A model generated the notes under the pieces. The model made no database searches and had not been told where the DNA came from. It worked only from the letters and a program-made list of their open reading frames with translations. A program made the translations under genes and the position numbers. A DNA stretch of 64,000 nt from Patiria pectinifera (taxonomy: Eukaryota > Echinodermata > Asteroidea > Valvatida > Asterinidae), in contig CM057136.1 in assembly GCA_029964075.1 (NCBI GenBank), positions 558,001 through 622,000 of the forward strand, in the 5' to 3' direction. This document shows positions 56,235 through 64,000 of this stretch, in pieces. Within the stretch, counting starts at the first letter, position 1. Each line of letters begins with the position of its first letter.

Positions 56235-57195
56235 TACAGGAAAATTTCCAACTGGCATCTCCAACTTTCCAAGGACAGTTAATAAAGATCAGAAATGTAA
56301 GAGTTGTACCGCGCTCAGTCGAATGCGTGAAGCAGGGATAGTCACAAATCAATAGCAATTTGGCTTTAATTGTTGACAAGAGAGAGAGACTTGTATTTTG
56401 ACCGAGAAAAAGGCATATTTTTTACGTTCCCAATCTCAATAGGGAACAGCTTTTGTTTTTGTTCAAATTTCTTTTTTTCCTGAAAAGGTGTGATATACTG
56501 CGAGCTTATTGCAGATTGCATCATATTGGTACTGAAAATGTGCCTGCTGAATTCTGAAGGTCTTGTGAGTGACTCTTACTTCCGGTGCTGATGTGTTACT
56601 TTCAGACTATATTTTTCTCATAAATAGCATACAGCAATTTTCAAATTCAAATATATTAATAAGAGAGTTTCAGCTGAAAGCATACATGTATGTAGTTTTG
56701 TATGATTTGGCTTTTCAACCATTACATAGAAAATGACTTTTTAGTCAGGAAATTTCAAACTTGCATCTCCAACTGGTCAAGGACAGTTAATAAAGAACAC
56801 AAATAAAAGAGGTGTGCCTCACACAATGGAATGCATGAAGCAGGGAAAGTCATGAATCAATAGTAATTTGGCTTTAATTGTTGACAACAGAGAAAGACTG
56901 GTATTTGCACTGCGAAAAGAAGCATAATTTTACCATCCCAATCTGAATTGGAAACAGGTATTGTTTTTGTTCACATTTCTTTTTTTTTCCCCGATAAGAT
57001 ATGATACCAGTTCTTTTCATATTGCATCATGTTGGTACTGAAAATATGCCTGCTGAGTCCTGAAGGTCTTGTGATCCTTACTTCCCGTGCCACTGAAAGT
57101 GGTAATTTTAGACGCTATTTATGTCATAATCGATTTGATGGGGTTGAAGTTTCAAATTAATATACAGCAATTTTCAAAGATAAATATATTACATT
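56235..57195. repeat. Diverged 500 bp tandem duplication
   Basis: 56235-56660 and 56740-57195 align through CATCTCCAACT..CAAGGACAG, ATTTGGCTTTAATTGTTGAC, GTACTGAAAATNTGCCTGCTGA and ATACAGCAATTTTCAAA. Identity is moderate, so the duplication is old. No coding sequence was recognised. Confidence 0.75.
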
Positions 57196-57504
57196 GATAG
57201 TACTGTGATGTCTTTGTTCTGATGCTATGTTGTCATGAATATTTAATTAGGCAAATTTGAGACCACCATGTCTCCGAAATGATGATAACGAATATTTGGC
57301 CATTTCATTGTATTATATCATGTGTTTCTGCTGTAATATCAAAGTCATGTGACCTAATACTTGGGTGTAACCGAAAGAGCAAAACTTATCATTTTAGCAT
57401 CATATTTCGAGAATCATTGAACTAACTTTGGTTGAAAATTCACGACAGTATTTAGAATCAATCCCGAATTTGTATAACACACAGTGACGTTATGTAGTAG
57501 TTCG

Positions 57505-57645
57505 TAGTATGTTCCCCAATAATCCCCTATACCGATGTCCCTGAAATCCTAACCCTAACCCTAACCCTAACCCTAACCCTAATCCTAAGGATTGCGGGAA
57601 CATCGGTATTTAGGGAACATAGGTATTGGGAAACATAGGGTAGAC
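57505..57645. repeat. Interstitial telomere repeat within a hairpin
   Basis: 57549-57590 holds five perfect CCCTAA units and variants (CCTAA, TCCTAA). The flanks are imperfect inverted copies: TATACCGATGTCCCTGAAATCC on the left (57522-57543; see the two arms for detail) and GGATTGCGGGAACATCGGTA on the right. The telomere tract therefore sits in the loop of a hairpin-forming sequence. Confidence 0.85.
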
Positions 57646-57649
57646 CCCG

Positions 57650-59360
57650 TTCGTAGCTCTGGTGCTACAACGTCATGAAACTTTCATGAGGTAATCCATG
57701 TGTACGTATCTCAAGAGAATGCAATGATGGATGATCACACTTCTTTGTACACTTTACAGTCTCAATATCAAGGTCGCTCATAATATTGCTGTGCTGCAAT
57801 GCCTTTCCACAGACATTGTACACAGATTCCTGGGACTTTTGTAATTTCTTCAATAAGTTAATGGACTCTGTGCATGAAGAAAAGTTGGCGCTTTGTGACC
57901 ACTCTCAAAAGCCAACGTGGGAGGGAGACACCACAAAATAAGCACAATTTCTTAAAAAATTGTGTGTACTTTATGCCTTTCATGCGCGCTTTACACGCAC
58001 ATAGTATGCAAAGTACACACTATTTGTTAAAATTTGGTATGTGCATAAACCCATGGCATCTTCATGTGTACCTCAGGCATGACAGGCAGTATGCTGGAAT
58101 GTCTCCCTCGACTCACCCTTGGTAATTATTGAGGGGGTACATTGTGCCCAGGGTCCATATCATCAGCAAACTTGGTGTGGACAAAGACCCTGTGCCCAAG
58201 TTGTACACAGTACAATGATGTCTATGTTCATCAGTGTATTAAACACATGTCAGTGAACAAAAAAAACCTGCAGAATTAAGAATCTGATGGGGCTGGAACC
58301 CCAGTCCTGGATTCACCAATAGGCACAGAAGGCACTGATGTGCCTAGCGCCTCCGAACAATTTGGGGGCCTACGAAAATGTCGCAGTGTGCCATAACGCC
58401 AAACAAAATGTCTACGGTTTCTGGTATTCGCGCGCGTCGCCGTAGCCATGCGCGTCGGCAAAATGAAAAGGTATTTTTTTTCCAATGGACCACCACTTTT
58501 TGGGCAAGCTCCATACCAGAAACCGGAGACTTATTTGGGGGGGGGGGACCTAAAACATATTGGCTTACCCACACACATGACACACACACCCACACGCATG
58601 CAGAGAAAAGCTTTTAGGAAGTGTTGGGGTCTCTCTCAGAATTTTCAATTTCACTGACGCTGTATAAATAGGCATACATGCAAGTATACAATTTGCGTGT
58701 ATTAAAAGTCTGTCGTTATGAAGCATAGTGCCAAGTTCATGGGCGTCGATCAGTGGAGGACGGGGGGACATGTCGTTCCCCCTCCCCTCAACTATTTTCG
58801 TCCCTGAACAAAAAATGGTTGCCTACATTTGATTCTATAGCTCGAAATAGCTAATTCAATGACTCCAAACTCGAAAATGATGTTTACATGATTATCTTTT
58901 GCTAAATAAAAAAAAAAATGGTTAAAGTGGTCAGAAATTGCCTTTTTTTTCCCTTTTACTAATGGCATATTAAACAAAGCAAAGTGCACATGTATGTGGT
59001 TACTTTTTGGCTACATTTCTGCCAATGCACAGGTTATCCATCTAAACAAAACAAACAATTCAAAATACTATGCAAATTACTATTACAATTACTATACTAT
59101 GCAAACAGTCACAACACTCACTAAGACAAATGTTGTACATACAGACTAGTACAAGTGTTTCCAAACTTGTAAACCCTTGCAAAATGCAAGCAGTTCACAA
59201 CAAATCTCCACAAAATAGTCATTCACTCTCAGCTGTGAAAATGTAAGCCACCACTTTGTTTTGTACATGACATGTACTTGCATTGAAAATGTCGGCCCAT
59301 GTACCTGTTCTTCAGAGCATTCTGAAGGATATATTTTGAATCAGTTTGCTTCATGCAACC
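57650..59360. other. No gene; mixed intergenic DNA
   Basis: No exon was recognised. Near 58310-58375 AATAGGCACAGAAGGCACTG with an inverted GTGCCTAGCGCC suggests a short repeat. About 59040-59360 is the 3' flank of the lectin gene, homologous to 61265-61565. Confidence 0.45.
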
Positions 59361-59365
59361 AGTTT

Positions 59366-60095
59366 CTACAGATCCAGGCCGTAGCAGTTCTCAATGTCCA
59401 CCACATCTTCATCAGCTGCATTTTGAAGGGCGAGGTCATTCAGCTGGCACACCATCTTGCCCTGTCCTTGGTCCTTCAGATTGAAGGAGCTACATTTGGG
59501 ATGAGAGAGGCAGGCCTTGCCACAAGACACCAGACCCTGAGACTGTAACTCCATCAAGACGTGATTATCAGTGGGGCACGGGGAGGTGATGCGACCATCG
59601 GAGCCGATCTGAAGGCAAAATAGAGGGTCGTAGTCGATGATGGCAAGCTCACAAGTTGCATATCTAGGATTAGTGCAAGACTGGTCATCCCATTTGCCAC
59701 CCGCTGAATTGATTATCAATGCACAATCACATGCAGCATTCCAACTGTCAGGCTGCCCTTCCCTCCAGTTCTGGTACGCGTTGGTCTCATCACCTGTCAG
59801 AGGACAATTCTGCCAATCACCTTCCTTCTCGATGTCTTTGCAGCCAATCCAGGCTCCATCCACAGGACCATTAGGATGAAACTCCTGCTGGAGTAATTCC
59901 CATAAAAAGGTCTGTTCCTCCGATGAATTGGGAACTGCAAGGCTTGCATGAGAAGCAGCACATGCTTTTTGCTTAGTGCCAACTCTTTATCACAAAATAG
60001 CAAGCCTTTCCATATCGCTGCCAACCAACAGGACAGATCGTTGCAATGCTGGCTACACTCCCAATGAAGAGAAGCAGTATGCCAATTACTTCCAT
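59366..60095 (-). pseudogene. Secreted C-type lectin with PAN/apple-like tail, two lesions
   Basis: From ATG at 60095 a signal peptide (MEVIGILLLFIGSVASIA) leads into a C-type lectin domain: CPVGWQRYGKACYFVIKSWH, then after a break LAVPNSSEEQTFLWELL, GAWIGCKDIEKEGDWQNC, NWREGQPDSWNAACD, GGKWDDQSCTNPRYATCELA. EPN/QPD-type sugar residues read QPD, with WDD close by. A tail with CGKACLSHPKCSSFNL and KMVCQLND resembles a PAN/apple module. No intron interrupts it. TAA follows KSWH, and a five-A run near 59974 shifts the frame by one base. It could be a recent pseudogene or base-call errors. An upstream in-frame ATG at 60197 would bury the signal peptide, so 60095 is preferred. Confidence 0.82.
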
Positions 60096-60204
60096 GATGT
60101 ATCTGCCTGATGTCTTGAAGGGATAGATATAATAAACTGGTAGTCTGTTCTTTTTTATTGATTCAGTGTCGCTTATCGTCTCTAGTGTGGTTAACATCAA
60201 TTCA

Positions 60205-61260
60205 CATCCCTATTTCAAATGGTACTTGCAACTAGCAACCCTCCCTTTATAAGGACATGAAATATAGTGAGGCGTAAAGTATTTGACAAAAGCAAAAAGC
60301 AAGCCCAATCAAAAGGTAAAATTTAGCAAGTAATTTGATAAAAATACATGTACGTGTTGTTTTCTGTGGTCACTTCATGTCAAACGTAGTCTGAATAATT
60401 GGTGGCTTTATAACAGTCCGTGCAAGATGTGGAATTGAATCAATTGCCTGATGGCTGTGTAGTGATAATTCAGGGACACGCTTTGTTGGACCAAGGTGGA
60501 AATGTTAGTGAAGATGTGTTTTCTTCCAAGGTGGGGAGCACGTGCTGAGAACAAAACGTCCCCGGCATTTTGTAGTCGTAGCTAATTGGAGGACATTCAT
60601 ATTTGGAGACGACACTATTTTTTGAATAGGTCTAATGCCTGCAGTATGCATCACAACACGTAAAGAAAGGGTAATGAGGTGGGGACATTCTGGTTTCAAA
60701 TTCAATTATGAGAGCAGAACACTTCCGTTATGTTTCTGATAATGTCTGCTCTTGCAGCCACTGTCAAGACTATAATTCAGTAAAGAGACATCTTTGGACA
60801 GAAAAGTTGTTCTCAAAACATCATCATTTGTCAGACATCCTATATAAAAAAAATTGGAAAATGATTATGAAAGTCCTGCTGTATAGGCAATTATCAGAGT
60901 TTGGTTAGACTTGTCATGACTCATGAGTATACACCAAATTATCAAACATTTTCTTTCTACTACATGGGAAACAAAGATTGCACTTCCGGTTTAATAAAAA
61001 CCTACTTTTCATAGGTATCTTTAGTGCAACAACATTAAACCATATTGACTATTTCTTTGCAAATTCCTTGTTAAGAAGTAACATTAAAAAGTGCAATAAA
61101 TTTGAGTGATCATTATGTTCTCCTCGTAGTGATCTCAACACACAATTTTGAAACAGTTGCCATTCACAACTGTTAGTGTGTCCTCTTATGCCATTTAAAA
61201 CAATATATAAATACCAAGAAATGAGGACATGTTTCTATTTACTACACAATATTTCCTAAA
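60205..61260. other. No gene between lectin copies
   Basis: On the minus strand about 60484-60595 reads ECPPISYDYKMPGTFCSQHV in one frame, cysteine-bearing but without a match I recognise. It may be the remnant of a secreted-protein exon or chance. Nothing else was seen. Confidence 0.35.
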
Positions 61261-61264
61261 TATT

Positions 61265-61697
61265 TCAACCACAAACAGTTCAAATTACAATGCAAAAATT
61301 ACCATTTAAATTGTTATGCCAATCACAGCCAACACTAATAAATATTCTGTACTTACTATTGTGGGTGTTCCTGATATTGTAATCCCTCCCAAAGTCTTAG
61401 CAGTTCACAAAAAAATATTCCACAAAAAAAAGGTTATTCACTATCAGCCATGTAAATTTAAGCCACCACTGCCATTTGTGTTAACCTTAAAAATGTCAGC
61501 CACATCTACCTGTACATAAGAGCAGTCTGATGGACTTTTTTTTGTATCAGTTTTCTTCATGCAACCAGTTTCTACATATCCAGGCCATAGCAGTTCTCAA
61601 TTTCCACCACATCTTCGGTAGCTGCATTTTGAAGGGCGAGGTCATTCAGCTGACACACCATCTTGCCCTGGCCTTGGTCCTTCAGATTGAAGGAGCT
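61265..61697 (-). pseudogene. Truncated second copy of the lectin 3' end
   Basis: 61565-61697 matches 59365-59494 (the PAN-like C-terminus: ENCYGLDM, then a diverged VVEI, and CQLNDLALQNAA). The homology continues through the 3' flank to about 61265 (CAGTTCAAATTACAATGCAA and others). The rest of the gene is missing: at 61697 the sequence switches to the hAT fragment. It records a tandem duplication of the lectin locus later truncated. Confidence 0.82.
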
Positions 61698-62011
61698 CCA
61701 TACCACATAATATGTGGTATGATAATATGCGCTGACATGATATTATCAAGTCGGTGCTTTCCCGAGTGATCAAATATGGATTTACCAATCACAAGACGTA
61801 TTCGGGCCACAAAACGGGCAAGAAGAGACATTCTGCAAACTGTAACTTTTGCAAAGCCACGATTTCTGAAATTAGTAATCATGGAACTACCTCCAACTTC
61901 ATCCGTCATCTGCAGCGTGTACAGAAATCCTGGTATAAGCCTGAGAAACTTCGTAAATGATGGGATAGATCCAGTTGCGGGGACCTTTTCTTTCCTCCCA
62001 AAATTTTGAAC
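61698..62011 (+). pseudogene. hAT BED-finger fragment, second copy
   Basis: Matches 38369-38682 over its whole length with a few substitutions and indels. The finger (SANCNFCKATISEISNHG, NFIRHLQRVQKSW) is readable. An in-frame TGA appears soon after the first ATG where the other copy reads CGA. It stops at AAAATTTTGAAC, before the C-terminal hAT motif. Confidence 0.82.
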
Positions 62012-62078
62012 GGTCTCACTTCTCCAGCGTGCTAGCTTCTCCGAGAGGGAAATTTCGCTTCAACACACACGCGAAAAA

Positions 62079-62146
62079 TTGCGCAGTAGTGTACATTTTC
62101 GCCAATTTTATTTTGCGCAGTAGTGTACATTTTCGCCAACTTTATT
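62079..62146. repeat. 34 bp tandem duplication
   Basis: Two copies of TTGCGCAGTAGTGTACATTT and the following bases, with one difference. Confidence 0.85.
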
Positions 62147-62389
62147 TGTGTGCTGGGTCTGGTGTTGTACTGGTGCACGCAAGCTCTTGGGATATTTGTA
62201 TGTATACGTTATTTACAGGGTACCAGTCGAATCCAGAATTTTCGTGGCGTGTGCAACTCCCAATAACCAAACAAGACCACGAACGCCTTGTTCTCCATAA
62301 CAAAAACCCAAGATAGGCTTTACGGCTTGTGACAAATGTTCCTTCATCACTTTACTTATTTAAAAGGTAAAATAAGAAGAAGTGAAAAT

Positions 62390-62465
62390 GCTCACTGTGA
62401 TTCGAACTCTGATCACCTGATTAGAAGTCAGGACTACTTCCAACCAGTCCACGATTGATATTGTC
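62390..62465 (-). repeat. tRNA-Arg-like pseudogene or SINE head
   Basis: On the minus strand the anticodon arm CCTGA-CTTCTAA-TCAGG is perfect and would present UCU. A D-arm-like GACTGGTTGG and a B box AGTTCGAATC are present. The T stem and acceptor stem pair poorly, so a functional tRNA is unlikely. Confidence 0.45.
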
Positions 62466-62699
62466 CGATCTTGGTTGGGTATAGAAATTTCGCGGACCGG
62501 CCACCGTGTACGTGTACCTCCGTCGACAGTTAAATGAAAATCGCCCTTCGCTGGATCGCTACAAACACAAGTATTAAGACCTCGACAAAAATCACAAATG
62601 GAACATACGTTTATAGAAAGAGGGTGAAGTCCGAATTGGTTGCGTTGAAGGTACGGTGTTTCATGTGCCATGGTTCGGGTGTGTGCGAAGGACAAAAAA

Positions 62700-64000
62700 T
62701 CATATATGTTCACATGATGACGTCATCAGAATTTCATCTCAATTACATTTATAACATGTGGCTGTATATAATTAAAATTCATATTTCCAACTGAGTCGGA
62801 CTTGTATTTCTTTCCATATCAGCCACTAGAAAATGCACATTTTGATGGCGTCTCATAACACGTGATAACGTCATCATTACGTCACATTTCAATGCGTTCA
62901 ATTGCCATGCTCTTGGTCAGTGCGAATCTTGGAGTCGATTTTGATCAAAGAAAATGTCACATGAGAATGAAAACGTTAGGTTAAGAAAAACATAAATCAG
63001 CCAATGAAGTCATTGTGAGGTAACTATGGAATTTGAATATTAGTAACATTATCTACTACCATTTTTTTTGTGCGTACATCTTTGGTTTATCAAACACATA
63101 ATATTTGTCTATATTTAGCTTGTTGGGTTCGAGACATAAGATGATAATCTTCAAAACTTCCAAAAATCTATAATAAATTACATGACACTGTCATGATGAC
63201 ACCATCTCAATTTCACCTATGACACATCACGGTCTACCGACATACCAAGTTTCAACTTTTAAGATGACGTCACATGACCCATTATGACGTCATCATGGTT
63301 TCATTTTTTGGGACAAAACTTTACTATAAGGCCTATGCTTATATAAACTTTGAATAATGTACGACAAAGATGAATACCAAAAGTTGTGTCCATTGGATTT
63401 GGAATAAAACAAAAGGAGAGGGTAGAAAAAGTAAGCAAAAAAAAAATAGTACAAAAATAAAGGCTTTTCTGCAATTTTCTGGAAATCCAAGAAACTAAAA
63501 ATGTGTTTGTGGACAAACACTAGCTGGTTTGGCTTTGAAATGGCTCCGTTACATGTGATAAATATATGACGACGTAACTTCAAATTACATCTATAAACAC
63601 ATGTGACGTACATGACATGTGATAACTTTACTTTACGTCACTTAATAATTTTCATCAACAACGTATCCTGGTCTACATACATACCAAGTTCCAACTAAAA
63701 TGGACATACAGATATAGATATTTCAAAATGCCCCTTTACTGTGATTCACATGACTTGTGATGACGTCATCATGACGTCACTTCTATATTCATCTGTAACA
63801 CATCCCGGTCTAAGTGACTTCGAACTTACTGATTTACAACCAATTGTAATCGCTAGTGATAGTGATATAGACCCTTAAAAATGCCCATTTAATATGACTT
63901 CACATGAACCTATGAAGTATGATCCTTTAGATATAGGCCTTCAAAAAAAGTTAAATGTAATATCACATGACATGTGATTACGTCATGATGATGTCACTTA
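62700..64000. repeat. Degenerate repeat region rich in TGACGTCATCATGACGTCA
   Basis: The words ATGACGTCATCATGACGTCA, CACATGACATGTGAT and CGGTCTACNGACATACCAAGTT recur irregularly (for example 62717, 63180-63300, 63555-63700, 63760-63830, 63965-63995). They form a diverged array that runs off the window. No gene was recognised. Confidence 0.6.

Noticed and set aside
60484-60595. Cysteine-containing minus-strand peptide ECPPISYDYKMPGTFCSQHV as a further lectin exon
   Set aside because: No family match and no clear splice sites; kept only as a note.

Overview
The window looks like nuclear DNA from an invertebrate animal, most likely a marine deuterostome (echinoderm, hemichordate or amphioxus; I cannot decide which). 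The grounds are small phase-matched exons with GT-AG introns, modular extracellular domains (F5/8 type C, EGF, fibrinogen-related, C-type lectin plus PAN/apple-like), a TTAGGG-type telomeric tract, and a dense load of MITEs, foldback elements, gypsy-type LTR elements and a CR1/L2-like LINE. There are no bacterial operons, and most longer open frames are shadows of repeats.

Host genes are few and all on the minus strand. (1) 30656 down to 24859: three exons make one complete F5/8 type C (discoidin) domain that ends in a stop codon; the signal-peptide exon was not found. (2) 19255 down to 11662: an EGF exon is followed by exons of a fibrinogen-related domain (FReD). The FReD exons form two cassettes in tandem, A1-B1-C1 (17667-14598) and A2-B2-C2 (12955-11662), with identical phases (1-0, 0-1, 1-stop). 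They could be alternative cassettes behind one EGF exon or two tandem genes. The first half of the two B exons is almost identical in DNA and the second half is unrelated by eye. The expected acceptor of exon A1 reads GG instead of AG. (3) 60095 down to 59366: an intronless secreted C-type lectin with a PAN/apple-like tail carries an in-frame stop and a one-base shift. A truncated second copy of its 3' end (61265-61697) is joined to a hAT BED-finger fragment.

Mobile DNA fills most of the rest. 42750-51783 is a nearly intact Ty3/gypsy-type element with about 99.6% identical 1.42 kb LTRs, gag, pol and a tRNA-Leu-like primer site. 54717-56213 is a decayed fragment of a different gypsy lineage. 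40455-42001 is a 5'-truncated LINE. 38369-38890 is a hAT relic that keeps the BED finger and the C-terminal dimerisation motif but has lost the catalytic core. Many short terminal-inverted-repeat or foldback elements lie in the introns and intergenic DNA: 1007-1286, 2852-3560, 3805-4262, 4447-4640, 4748-6184 (with a palindrome inside it), 7879-8002, 8272-8650, 13231-13887, 16262-16921 (nested in 16175-17322), 18166-18369, 19301-20318, 22813-23260, 23611-24065, 25506-26503, 28520-29008, 31150-32400 and 33100-36400. Tandem arrays include a 200 bp CTCCCCCG tract, an AGGTC-rich array, an interstitial telomere tract and several minisatellites.

The host genes would all make secreted recognition proteins (FReD, discoidin and C-type lectin folds), a content often seen in invertebrate innate-immunity loci. 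That functional link is inference.
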